Origin: Taudactylus pleione
Taxonomy: Eukaryota > Chordata > Amphibia > Anura > Myobatrachidae
Length of the DNA: 64,000 nucleotides
Direction of reading: 5' to 3'
NCBI GenBank assembly: GCA_031769625.1
Contig: JAUIMM010000575.1
Span: forward strand, 186,001 to 250,000
Shown here in pieces: positions 49,941 through 63,700 of this stretch (within the stretch, counting starts at the first letter, position 1; each line of letters starts with the position of its first letter). A program made the position numbers and the translations under genes. Under the pieces are notes generated by a model. That model was not told where the DNA came from. It made no database searches and worked only from the letters and a program-made list of their open reading frames with translations.

Positions 49941-52900
49941 AAAACAGCAATTGCTCGTTTTAGGCCAAAATGCATTGAAAGCAATGGAAACAACAAAAGC
50001 GCATACTTTGTGATATCTCCTCTTGTAGCAATCACAGACAGCTCAAAATTTCACGGGATGTGTTGAAGACCAAGACCCACAAATGTGATGTGAAATGGTT
50101 TTTCTCCCATGTTGCGTTTAAGAGAAAACAGCAAATGCACGTTTTAGGCCAAAATGCATTGAAAGCAATGGAAACAACAAAAGCGCATACTTTGTGTTAT
50201 CTCCTCTTGTAGCAAACAAAGACAGCTCAAAATTTCACTGGATGTGTTGAAGACCAAGACCCACAAATGTGATGTGAAATGGTTTTTCTCCCATGTTGTG
50301 TTTAAGAGAAAACTGCAAATGCACGTTTTAGGCCAAAATGCATTGAAAGCAATGGAAATAACAAAAGCGCATACTTTGTGTTATCTCCTCTTGTAGCAAA
50401 CACAGACAGCTCAAAATTTCACGGGATGTGTTGAAGACCAAGACCCACAAATGTGATGTGAAATGGTTTTTCTCCCATGTTGCGTTTAAGAGAAAACAGC
50501 AATTTCTCGTTTCCGGCAAAATGCATTGAAAGCAATGGAAACAACAAAAGCGTATACTTTGTGATATCTCCTCTTGTAGCAAACACAGACAGCTCAAAAT
50601 TTCACTGGATGTGTTGAAGACCAAGACCCACAAATGTGATGTGAAATGGTTTTTCTCCCATGTTGCGTTTAAGAGAAAACAGCAAATGCTCGTTTTAGGC
50701 CAAAATGCATTGAAAGTAATGGAAACAACAAAAACGCATACTTTGTGATATCTCCTCTTGAAGCAATCACAGACAGCTCAAAATTTCACTGGATGTGTTG
50801 AAGACCAAGACCCACAAATGTGATGTGAAATGGTTTTTCTCCCATGTTACATTTAAGAGAAAACAGCAATTGCTCATTTTATGCCAAAATGCATTGAAAG
50901 CAATGGAAACAACAAAAGCGCATACTTTGTGTTATCTCCTCTTGTAGCAAACCCAGACAGCTCAAAATTTCACCATATCTGTTGAAGACCAAAACCCACA
51001 AATGTGATGTGAAATGGTTTTTCTCCCATGTTGCATTTAAGAGAAAACAGCAAATGCACGTTTTAGGCCAAAATGCATTGAAAGCAATGGAAACAACAAA
51101 AGCGCATACATTGTGATATCTCCTCTTGTAGCAAACACAGACAGCTCAAAATTTCACTGGATGTGTTGAAGACCAAGACCCACAAATGTGATGTGAAATG
51201 GTTTTTCTCCCATGTTGCGTTTAAGAGAAAACAGCAATTGCTCGTTTTAGGCCAAAATGCATTGAAAGCAATGGAAACAACAAAAGCGCATACTTTGTGT
51301 TATCTCCTCTTGTAGCAAACACAGACAGCTCAAAATTTCACTGGATGTGTTGAAGACCAAGACCCACAAATGTGATGTGAAATGGTTTTTCTCCCATGTT
51401 GCATTTAAGAGAAAACAGCAAATGCACGTTTTAGGCCAAAATGCATTGAAAACAATGGAAACAACAAAAGCAAATACTTTGTGTTATCTCCTCTTGTAGC
51501 AAACACAGACAGCTCAAAATTTCACTGGATGTGTTGAAGACCAAGACCCACAAATGTGATGTGAAATGGTTTTTCTCCCATGTTGCGTTTAAGAGAAAAC
51601 AGCAATTGCTCGTTTTAGGCCAAAATGCATTGAAAGCAATGGAAACAACAAAAGCGTATACTTTGTGATATCTCCTCTTGTAGCAATCACAGACAGCTCA
51701 AAATTTCACGGGATGTGTTGAAGACCAAGACGCACAAATGTGATGTGAAATGGTTTTTCTCCCATGTTGCTTTTAAGAGAAAACAGCAATTGCTCGTTTT
51801 AGGCCAAAATGCATTGAAAGTAATGGAAACAACAAAAACGCATACTTTGTGATATCTCCTCTTGTAGCAATCACAGACAGATCAAAATTTCACTGGATGT
51901 GTTGAAGACCAAGACCCACAAATGTGATGTGAAATGGTTTTTCTCCCATGTTGCGTTTAAGAGAAAACAGCAATTGCTCATTTTATGCCAAAATGCATTG
52001 AAAGCAATGGAAACAACAAAAGCGCATACTTTGTGTTATCTCCTCTTGTAGCAAACCCAGACAGCTCAAAATTTCACCATATCTGTTGAAGACCAAAACC
52101 CACAAATGTGATGTGAATTGTTTTTTCTCCCATATTGCATTTAAGAGAAAACAGCAAATGCACGTTTTAGGCCAAAATGCATTGAAAGCAATGGAAACAA
52201 CAAAAGCGCATACATTGTGATATCTCCTCTTGTAGCAAACACAGACAGCTCAAAATTTCACTGGATGTGTTGAAGACCAAGACCCACAAATGTGATGTGA
52301 AATGGTTTTTCTCCCATGTTGCGTTTAAGAGAAAACAGCAATTGCTCGTTTTAGGCCAAAATGCATTGAAAGCAATGGAAACAACAAAAGCGCATACTTT
52401 GTGTTATCACCTCTTGTAGCAAACACAGACATCTCAAAATTTCACTGGATGTGTTGAAGACCAAGACCCACAAATGTGATGTGAAATGGTTTTTCTCCCA
52501 TGTTGCGTTTAAGAGAAAACAGCAAATGCACGTTTTATGCCAAAATGCATTGAAAACAATGGAAACAACAAAAGCAAATACTTTGTGTTATCTCCTCTTG
52601 TAGCAAACACAGACAGCTCAAAATTTCACTGGATGTGTTGAAGACCAAGACCCACAAATGTGATGTGAAATGGTTTTTCTCCCATGTTGAGTTTAAGGGA
52701 AAACAGCAAATGCACGTTTTAGGCCAAAATGCATTGAAAGCAATGGAAACAACAAAAGCGCATACTTTGTGTTATCTCCTCTTGTAGCAAACACAGACAG
52801 CTCAAAATTTCACTGGATGTGTTGAAGACCAAGACCCACAAATGTGATGTGAAATGGTTTTTCTCTCATGTTGTGTTTAAGAGAAAACTGCAAAATGCCC

Positions 52901-55900
52901 GTTTTAGGCCAAAATGCATTGAAAGCAATGGAAATAACAAAAGCGCATACTTTGTGTTATCTCCTCTTGTAGCAAACACAGACAGCTCAAAATTTCACTG
53001 GATGTGTTGAAGACCAAGACCCACAAATGTGATGTGAAATGGTTTTTCTCCCATGTTGCGTTTTAGAGAAAACAGCAAATGCTCGTTTTAGGCCAAAATG
53101 CATTGAAAGCAATGGAAACAACAAAAGCGTATACTTTGTCATATCTCCTCTTGTAGCAATCACAGACAGCTCAAAATTTCACGGGATGTGTTGAAGACCA
53201 AGACTCACAAATGTGATGTGAAATGGTTTTTCTCCCATGTTGCGTTTAAGAGAAAACAGCAAATGTATGTTTTAGGCCAAAATGCATTGAAAGCAATGGA
53301 AACAACAAAGTGCATACATTGTGATATCTCCTCTTGTAGCAATCACAGACAGCTCAAAATTTCACTGGATGTGTTGAAGACCAAGACCCACAAATGTGAT
53401 GTGAAATGGTTTTTCTCCCATGTTGTGTTTAAGAGAAAACTGCAAATGCACGTTTTAGGCCAAAATGCATTGAAAGTAATGGAAATAACAAAAGCGCATA
53501 CTTTGTGTTATCTCCTCTTGTAGCAAACACAGACAGCTCAAAATTTCACGGGATGTGTTGAAGACCAAGACCCACAAATGTGATGTGAAATGGTTTTTCT
53601 CCCATGTTGCGTTTAAGAGAAAACAGCAATTGCTCGTTTTAGGCCAAAATGCATTGAAAGCAATGGAAACAACAAAAGCGCATACTTTGTGTTATCTCCT
53701 CTTGTATCAAACACAGACAGCTCAAAATTTCATGGGATGTGTTGAAGACGAAGACCCACAAATGTGATGTGAAATGTTTTTTCTCCCATGTTGCGTTTAA
53801 GAGAAAACAGCAATTGCTCATTTTAGGCCAAATGCATTAAAAGCAATGGAAACAACAAAAGCGCATACTTTGTTTTATCTCCTCTTGTAGCAAACACAGA
53901 CAGCTCAAAATTTCACCAGATCTGTTGAAGACCAAGACCCACAAATGGGATGTGAAATGGTTTTTCTCCCATGTTGCGTTTAAGAGAAAACAGCAATTGC
54001 TCGTTTTAGGCCAAAATGCAATGAAAGCAATGGAAACAACAAAAGCGCATACTTTGTGATATCTCCTCTTGTAGCAATCACAGACAGCTCAAAATTTCAC
54101 TGGATGTGTTGAAGACCAAGACCCACAAATGTGATGTGAAAAGCTTTTTCCCCCATGTTGCGTTTAAGAGAAAACAGCAATTGCTCGTTTTAGGCCAAAA
54201 TGCTTTGAAAGCAATGGAAACAACAAAAGCACATACTTTGTGTTATCTCCACTTGTAGCAAACACAGACAGCTCAAAATTTCACTAGATGTGTTGAAGAC
54301 CAAGACCCACAAATGTGATGTGAAATGGTTTTTCTCCCATGTTGAGTTTAAGAGAAAACAGCAAATGCATGTTTTAGGCCAAAATGCATTGAAAGCAATG
54401 GAAACAACAAAAGCGCATACTTTGTGTTATCTCCTCTTGTAGCAAACACAGACAGCTCAAAATTTCACTGGATGTGTTGAAGACCAAGACCCACAAATGT
54501 GATGTGAAATGGTTTTTCTCTCATGTTGTGTTTAAGAGAAAACTGCAAATGCACGTTTTAGGCCAAAATGCATTGAAAGCAATGGAAATAACAAAAGCGC
54601 ATACTTTGTGTTATCTCCTCTTGTAGCAAACACAGACAGCTCAAAATTTCACTGGATGTGTTGAAGACCAAGACCCACAAATGTGATGTGAAAGGGTTTT
54701 TCTCCCATGTTGCGTTTAAGAGAAAACAGCAATTGCTCGTTTTAGGCCAAAATGCATTGAAAGCAATGGAAACAACAAAAGCGCATACTTTGTGATATCT
54801 CCTCTTGTAGCAATCACAGACAGCTCAAAATTTCACTGGATGTGTTGAAGACCAAGACCCACAAATGTGATGTGAAATTTTTTTTCTCCCATGTTGCGTT
54901 TAAGAGAAAACTGCAACTGCATGTTTTAGGCCAAAATGCATTGAAAGCAATGGAAACAACAAAAGCGCATACTTTGTGTTATCTCCTCTTGTAGCAAACA
55001 CAGACAGCTCAAAATTTCACTGGATGTGTTGAAGACCGACCCACAAATGTGATGTGAAATGGTTTTTCTCCCATGTTGCGTTTAAGAGAAAACAGCAATT
55101 GCTCATTTTAGGCAAAATGCATTGAAAGCAATGGAAACAACAAAAGCGTATACTTTGTGATATCTCCTCTTGTAGCAATCACAGACAGCTCAAAATTTCA
55201 CTGGATGTGTTGAAGACCAAGACGCACAAATGTGATGTGAAATGGTTTTTCTCCCATGTTGCGTTTAAGAGAAAACAGCAATTGCTCGTTTTAGGCCAAA
55301 ATGCATTGAAAGTAATGGAAACAACAAAAACGCATACTTTGTGATATCTCCTCTTGTAGCAATCACAGACAGCTCAAAATTTCACTGGATGTGTTGAAGA
55401 CCAAGACCCACAAATGTGATGTGAAATGGTTTTTCTCCCATGTTACGTTTAAGAGAAAACAGCAATTGCTCATTTTATGCCAAAATGCATTGAAAGCAAT
55501 GGAAACAACAAAAGCGCATACTTTGTGTTATCTCCTCTTGTAGCAAACCCAGCCAGCTCAAAATTTCACCATATCTGTTGAAGACCAAAACCCACAAATG
55601 TGATGTGAAATGGTTTTTCTCCCATGTTGCATTTAAGAGAAAACAGCAAATGCACGTTTTAGGCCAAAATGCATTGAAAGCAATGGAAACAACAAAAGCG
55701 CATACATTGTGATATCTCCTCTTGTAGCAAACACAGACAGCTCAAAATTTCACTGGATGTGTTGAAGACCAAGACCCACAAATGTGATGTGAAATGGTTT
55801 TTCTCCCATGTTGCGTTTAAGAGAAAACAGCAATTGCTCGTTTTAGGCCAAAATGCATTGAAAGCAATGGAAACAACAAAAGCGCATACTTTGTGTTATC

Positions 55901-58900
55901 TCCTCTTGTAGCAAACACAGACAGCTCAAAATTTCACTGGATGTGTTGAAGACCAAGACCCACAAATGTGATGTGAAATGGTTTTTCTCCCATGTTGCGT
56001 TTAAGAGAAAACAGCAAATGCACGTTTTAGGCCAAAATGCATTGAAAACAATGGAAACAACAAAAGCAAATACTTTGTGTTATCTCCTCTTGTAGCAAAC
56101 ACAGACAGCTCAAAATTTCACTGGATGTGTTGAAGACCAAGACCCACAAATGTGATGTGAAATGGTTTTTCTCCCATGTTGCGTTTAAGAGAAAACAGCA
56201 ATTGCTCGTTTTAGGCCAAAATGCATTGAAAGCAATGGAAACAACAAAAGCGTATACTTTGTGATATCTCCTCTTGTAGCAATCACAGACAGCTCAAAAT
56301 TTCACGGGATGTGTTGAAGACCAAGACGCACAAATGTGATGTGAAATGGTTTTTCTCCCATGTTGCTTTTAAGAGAAAACAGCAATTGCTCGTTTTAGGC
56401 CAAAATGCATTGAAAGTAATGGAAACAACAAAAACGCATACTTTGTGATATCTCCTCTTGTAGCAATCACAGACAGCTCAAAATTTCACTGGATGTGTTG
56501 AAGACCAAGACCCACAAATGTGATGTGAAATGGTTTTTCTCCCATGTTGCGTTTAAGAGAAAACAGCAATTGCTCATTTTATGCCAAAATGCATTGAAAG
56601 CAATGGAAACAACAAAAGCGCATACTTTGTGTTATCTCCTCTTGTAGCAAACCCAGACAGCTCAAAATTTCACCATATCTGTTGAAGACCAAAACCCACA
56701 AATGTGATGTGAAATGGTTTTTCTCCCATATTGCATTTAAGAGAAAACAGCAAATGCACGTTTTAGGCCAAAATGCATTGAAAGCAATGGAAACAACAAA
56801 AGCGCATACATTGTGATATCTCCTCTTGTAGCAAACACAGACAGCTCAAAATTTCACTGGATGTGTTGAAGACCAAGACCCACAAATGTGATGTGAAATG
56901 GTTTTTCTCCCATGTTGCATTTAAGAGAAAACAGCAATTGCTCGTTTTAGGCCAAAATGCATTGAAAGCAATGGAAACAACAAAAGCGCATACTTTGTGT
57001 TATCTCCTCTTGTAGCAAACACAGACATCTCAAAATTTCACTGGATGTGTTGAAGACCAAGACCCACAAATGTGATGTGAAATGCTTTTTTCTCCCATGT
57101 TGCATTTAAGAGAAAACAGCAAATGCACGTTTTAGGCCAAAAAGCATTGAAAACAATGGAAACAACAAAAGCAAATACTTTGTGTTATCTCCTCTTGTAG
57201 CAAACACAGAGAGCTCAAAATTTCACTGGATGTGTTGAAGACCAAGACCCACAAATGTGATGTGAAATGGTTTTTCTCCCATGTTGAGTTTAAGGGAAAA
57301 CAGCAAATGCACGTTTTAGGCCAAAATGCATTGAAAGCAATGGAAACAACAAAAGCGCATACTTTGTGTTATCTCCTCTTGTAGCAAACACAGACAGCTC
57401 AAAATTTCACTGGATGTGTTGAAGACCAAGACCCACAAATGTGATGTGAAATGGTTTTTCTCTCATGTTGTGTTTAAGAGAAAACTGCAAATGCACGTTT
57501 TAGGCCAAAATGCATTGAAAGCAATGGAAATAACAAAAGCGCATACTTTGTGTTATCTCCTCTTGTAGCAAACACAGACAGCTCAAAATTTCACTGGATG
57601 TGTTGAAGACCAAGACCCACAAATGTGATGTGAAATGGTTTTTCTCCCATGTTGCATTTTAGAGAAAACAGCAATTGCTCGTTTTAGGCCAAAATGCATT
57701 GAAAGCAATGGAAACAACAAAAGCGTATACTTTGTCATATCTCCTCTTGTAGCAATCACAGACATCTCAAAATTTCACGGGATGTGTTGAAGACCAAGAC
57801 CCACAAATGTGATGTGAAATGGTTTTTCTCCCATGTTGCGTTTAAGAGAAAACAGCAAATGTATGTTTTAGGCCAAAATGCATTGAAAGCAATGGAAACA
57901 ACAAAAGCGCATACATTGTGATATCTCCTCTTGTAGCAATCACAGACAGCTCAAAATTTCACTGGATGTGTTGAAGACCAAGACCCACAAATGTGATGTG
58001 AAATGGTTTTTCTCCCATGTTGTGTTTAAGAGAAAACTGCAAATGCACGTTTTAGGCCAAAATGCATTGAAAGCAATGGAAATAACAAAAGCGCATACTT
58101 TGTGTTATCTCCTCTTGTAGCAAACACAGACAGCTAAAAATTTCACGGGATGTGATGAAGACCAAGACCCACAAATGTGATGTGAAATGGTTTTTCTCCC
58201 ATGTTGCGTTTAAGAGAAAACAGCAATTGCTCGTTTTACGCCAAAATGCATTGAAAGCAATGGAAACAACAAAAGCGCATACTTTGTGTTATCTCCTCTT
58301 GTATCAAACACAGACAGCTCAAAATTTCATGGGATGTGTTGAAGACGAAGACCCACAAATGTGATGTGAAATGTTTTTTCTCCCATGTTGCGTTTAAGAG
58401 AAAACAGCAATTGCTCATTTTAGGCCAAAATGCATTAAAAGCAATGGAAACAACAAAAGCGCATACTTTGTTTTATCTCCTCTTGTAGCAAACACAGACA
58501 GCACAAAATTTCACCAGATCTGTTGAAGACCAAGACCCACAAATGGGATGTGAAATGGTTTTTCTCCCATGTTGCGTTTAAGAGAAAACAGCAATTGCTC
58601 GTTTTAGGCCAAAATGCAATGAAAGCAATGGAAACAACAAAAGCGCATACTTTGTGATATCTCCTCTTGTAGCAATCACAAACAGCTCAAAATTTCACTG
58701 GATGTGTTGAAGACCAAGACCCACAAATGTGATGTGAAAAGCTTTTTCCCCCATGTTGCGTTTAAGAGAAAACAGCAATTGCTCGTTTTAGGCCAAAATG
58801 CTTTGAAAGCAATGGAAACAACAAAAGCACATACTTTGTGTTATCTCCACTTGTAGCAAACACAGACAGCTCAAAATTTCACTAGATGTGTTGAAGACCA

Positions 58901-59200
58901 AGACCCACAAATGTGATGTGAAATGGTTTTTCTCTCATGTTGTGTTTAAGAGAAAACTGCAAATGCACGTTTTAGGCCAAAATGCATTGAAAGCAATGGA
59001 AATAACAAAAGCGCATACTTTGTGTTATCTCCTCTTGTAGCAAACACAGACAGCTCAAAATTTCACTGGATGTGTTGAAGACCAAGACCCACAAATGTGA
59101 TGTGAAAGGGTTTTTCTCCCATGTTGCGTTTAAGAGAAAACAGCAATTGCTCGTTTTAGGCCAAAATGCATTGAAAGCAATGGAAACAACAAAAGCGCAT
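49941..59200. repeat. Super-repeat copy 2
   Basis: Matches copy 1 at an offset of 9011 at its left end and about 8644 from 50.7 to 58.6 kb, because two monomers are missing near 50.6 kb. About 7.9 kb (42.0-49.95 against 50.69-58.6) aligns with few substitutions. Rare variants carried over include gaattgttttttc (43469 and 52114), gcaaaatgcccg (44246 and 52891), gaagaccgaccc (46388 and 55032) and aaatgctttttt (48437 and 57081). Near 58.93 kb one monomer is fused away relative to copy 1. Confidence 0.82.
50505..50521 (-). other. CENP-B-box-like 17-mer in the ccggc monomer variant, copy 3
   Basis: Identical 17-mer near the left end of the second super-repeat copy, 9011 bp after the copy at 41494. 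Confidence 0.25.
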
Positions 59201-59516
59201 ACTTTGTGTTATCTCCTCTTGTAGCAAACAAAGACAGCTCAAAATTTCACTGGATGTGTTGAAGACCAAGACCCACAAATGTGATGTGAAATGGTTTTTC
59301 TCCCATGTTGTGTTTAAGAGAAAACTGCAAATGCACGTTTTAGGCCAAAATGCATTGAAAGCAATGGAAATAACAAAAGCGCATACTTTGTGTTATCTCC
59401 TCTTGTAGCAAACACAGACAGCTCAAAATTTCACGGGATGTGTTGAAGACCAAGACCCACAAATGTGATGTGAAATGGTTTTTCTCCCATGTTGCGTTTA
59501 AGAGAAAACAGCAATT

Positions 59517-59533
59517 TCTCGTTTCCGGCAAAA
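59517..59533 (-). other. CENP-B-box-like 17-mer in the ccggc monomer variant, copy 4
   Basis: Identical 17-mer near the left end of the third super-repeat copy, 9012 bp after the copy at 50505. Confidence 0.25.
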
Positions 59534-60329
59534 TGCATTGAAAGCAATGGAAACAACAAAAGCGTATACTTTGTGATATCTCCTCTTGTAGCAAACACAG
59601 ACAGCTCAAAATTTCACTGGATGTGTTGAAGACCAAGACCCACAAATGTGATGTGAAATGGTTTTTCTCCCATGTTGTGTTTAAGAGAAAACTGCAAATG
59701 CACGTTTTAGGCCAAAATGCATTGAAAGCAATGGAAATAACAAAAGGGCATACTTTGTGTTATCTCCTCTTGTAGCAAACACAGACAGCTCAAAATTCAC
59801 GGGATGTGTTGAAGACCAAGACCCACAAATGTGATGTGAAATGGTTTTTCTCCCATGTTGCGTTTAAGAGAAAACAGCAATTGCTCGTTTTAGGCAAAAT
59901 GCAATGAAAGCAATGGAAACAACAAAAGCGTATACTTTGTGATATCTCCTCTTGTAGCAATCACAGACAGCTCAAAATTTCACGGGATGTGTTGAAGACC
60001 AAGACGCACAAATGTGATGTGAAATGGTTTTTCTCCCATGTTGCGTTTAAGAGAAAACAGCAAATGCTCGTTTTAGGCCAAAATGCATTGAAAGTAATGG
60101 AAACAACAAAAACGCATACTTTGTGATATCTCCTCTTGAAGCAATCACAGACAGCTCAAAATTTCACTGGATGTGTTGAAGACCAAGACCCACAAATGTG
60201 ATGTGAAATGGTTTTTCTCCCATGTTACATTTAAGAGAAAACAGCAATTGCTCATTTTATGCCAAAATGCATTGAAAGCAATGGAAACAACAAAAGCGCA
60301 TACTTTGTGTTATCTCCTCTTGTAGCAAA

Positions 60330-60781
60330 CCCAGACAGCTCAAAATTTCACCATATCTGTTGAAGACCAAAACCCACAAATGTGATGTGAAATGGTTTTT
60401 CTCCCATGTTGCATTTAAGAGAAAACAGCAAATGCACGTTTTAGGCCAAAATGCATTGAAAGCAATGGAAACAACAAAAGCGCATACATTGTGATATCTC
60501 CTCTTGTAGCAAACACAGACAGCTCAAAATTTCACTGGATGTGTTGAAGACCAAGACCCACAAATGTGATGTGAAATGGTTTTTCTCCCATGTTGCGTTT
60601 AAGAGAAAACAGCAATTGCTCGTTTTAGGCCAAAATGCATTGAAAGCAATGGAAACAACAAAAGCGCATACTTTGTGTTATCTCCTCTTGTAGCAAACAC
60701 AGACAGCTCAAAATTTCACTGGATGTGTTGAAGACCAAGACCCACAAATGTGATGTGAAATGGTTTTTCTCCCATGTTGCG
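60330..60781. repeat. Internal-deletion junction in super-repeat copy 3
   Basis: Left of here copy 3 has catgttacattt and cccagacagc, as at 50848 and 50951. By 60781 it has ttgcgtttaagag before the gaaaacaatgg monomer, as at 55999, not ttgcattt as at 51401. Relative to copy 2 about 23 monomers are missing. The two parent regions are near-identical halves of the super-repeat, so unequal exchange between them explains the junction. Confidence 0.72.
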
Positions 60782-63700
60782 TTTAAGAGAAAACAGCAAA
60801 TGCACGTTTTAGGCCAAAATGCATTGAAAACAATGGAAACAACAAAAGCAAATACTTTGTGTTATCTCCTCTTGTAGCAAACACAGACAGCTCAAAATTT
60901 CACTGGATGTGTTGAAGACCAAGACCCACAAATGTGATGTGAAATGGTTTTTCTCCCATGTTGCGTTTAAGAGAAAACAGCAATTGCTCGTTTTAGGCCA
61001 AAATGCATTGAAAGCAATGGAAACAACAAAAGCGTATACTTTGTGATATCTCCTCTTGTAGCAATCACAGACAGCTCAAAATTTCACGGGATGTGTTGAA
61101 GACCAAGACGCACAAATGTGATGTGAAATGGTTTTTCTCCCATGTTGCTTTTAAGAGAAAACAGCAATTGCTCGTTTTAGGCCAAAATGCATTGAAAGTA
61201 ATGGAAACAACAAAAACGCATACTTTGTGATATCTCCTCTTGTAGCAATCACAGACAGCTCAAAATTTCACTGGATGTGTTGAAGACCAAGACCCACAAA
61301 TGTGATGTGAAATGGTTTTTCTCCCATGTTGCGTTTAAGAGAAAACAGCAATTGCTCATTTTATGCCAAAATGCATTGAAAGCAATGGAAACAACAAAAG
61401 CGCATACTTTGTGTTATCTCCTCTTGTAGCAAACCCAGACAGCTCAAAATTTCACCATATCTGTTGAAGACCAAAACCCACAAATGTGATGTGAAATGGT
61501 TTTTCTCCCATATTGCATTTAAGAGAAAACAGCAAATGCACGTTTTAGGCCAAAATGCATTGAAAGCAATGGAAACAACAAAAGCGCATACATTGTGATA
61601 TCTCCTCTTGTAGCAAACACAGACAGCTCAAAATTTCACTGGATGTGTTGAAGACCAAGACCCACAAATGTGATGTGAAATGGTTTTTCTCCCATGTTGC
61701 ATTTAAGAGAAAACAGCAATTGCTCGTTTTAGGCCAAAATGCATTGAAAGCAATGGAAACAACAAAAGCGCATACTTTGTGTTATCTCCTCTTGTAGCAA
61801 ACACAGACATCTCAAAATTTCACTGGATGTGTTGAAGACCAAGACCCACAAATGTGATGTGAAATGCTTTTTTCTCCCATGTTGCATTTAAGAGAAAACA
61901 GCAAATGCACGTTTTAGGCCAAAATGCATTGAAAACAATGGAAACAACAAAAGCAAATACTTTGTGTTATCTCCTCTTGTAGCAAACACAGAGAGCTCAA
62001 AATTTCACTGGATGTGTTGAAGACCAAGACCCACAAATGTGATGTGAAATGGTTTTTCTCCCATGTTGAGTTTAAGGGAAAACAGCAAATGCACGTTTTA
62101 GGCCAAAATGCATTGAAAGCAATGGAAACAACAAAAGCGCATACTTTGTGTTATCTCCTCTTGTAGCAAACACAGACAGCTCAAAATTTCACTGGATGTG
62201 TTGAAGACCAAGACCCACAAATGTGATGTGAAATGGTTTTTCTCTCATGTTGTGTTTAAGAGAAAACTGCAAATGCACGTTTTAGGCCAAAATGCATTGA
62301 AAGCAATGGAAATAACAAAAGCGCATACTTTGTGTTATCTCCTCTTGTAGCAAACACAGACAGCTCAAAATTTCACTGGATGTGTTGAAGACCAAGACCC
62401 ACAAATGTGATGTGAAATGGTTTTTCTCCCATGTTGCATTTTAGAGAAAACAGCAATTGCTCGTTTTAGGCCAAAATGCATTGAAAGCAATGGAAACAAC
62501 AAAAGCGTATACTTTGTCATATCTCCTCTTGTAGCAATCACAGACATCTCAAAATTTCACGGGATGTGTTGAAGACCAAGACCCACAAATGTGATGTGAA
62601 ATGGTTTTTCTCCCATGTTGCGTTTAAGAGAAAACAGCAAATGTATGTTTTAGGCCAAAATGCATTGACAGCAATGGAAACAACAAAAGCGCATACATTG
62701 TGATATCTCCTCTTGTAGCAATCACAGACAGCTCAAAATTTCACTGGATGTGTTGAAGACCAAGACCCACAAATGTGATGTGAAATGGTTTTTCTCCCAT
62801 GTTGTGTTTAAGAGAAAACTGCAAATGCACGTTTTAGGCCAAAATGCATTGAAAGCAATGGAAATAACAAAAGCGCATACTTTGTGTTATCTCCTCTTGT
62901 AGCAAACACAGACAGCTAAAAATTTCACGGGATGTGATGAAGACCAAGACCCACAAATGTGATGTGAAATGGTTTTTCTCCCATGTTGCGTTTAAGAGAA
63001 AACAGCAATTGCTCGTTTTACGCCAAAATGCATTGAAAGCAATGGAAACAACAAAAGCGCATACTTTGTGTTATCTCCTCTTGTATCAAACACAGACAGC
63101 TCAAAATTTCATGGGATGTGTTGAAGACGAAGACCCACAAATGTGATGTGAAATGTTTTTTCTCCCATGTTGCGTTTAAGAGAAAACAGCAATTGCTCAT
63201 TTTAGGCCAAAATGCATTAAAAGCAATGGAAACAACAAAAGCGCATACTTTGTTTTATCTCCTCTTGTAGCAAACACAGACAGCACAAAATTTCACCAGA
63301 TCTGTTGAAGACCAAGACCCACAAATGGGATGTGAAATGGTTTTTCTCCCATGTTGCGTTTAAGAGAAAACAGCAATTGCTCGTTTTAGGCCAAAATGCA
63401 ATGAAAGCAATGGAAACAACAAAAGCGCATACTTTGTGATATCTCCTCTTGTAGCAATCACAAACAGCTCAAAATTTCACTGGATGTGTTGAAGACCAAG
63501 ACCCACAAATGTGATGTGAAAAGCTTTTTCCCCCATGTTGCGTTTAAGAGAAAACAGCAATTGCTCGTTTTAGGCCAAAATGCTTTGAAAGCAATGGAAA
63601 CAACAAAAGCACATACTTTGTGTTATCTCCACTTGTAGCAAACACAGACAGCTCAAAATTTCACTAGATGTGTTGAAGACCAAGACCCACAAATGTGATG

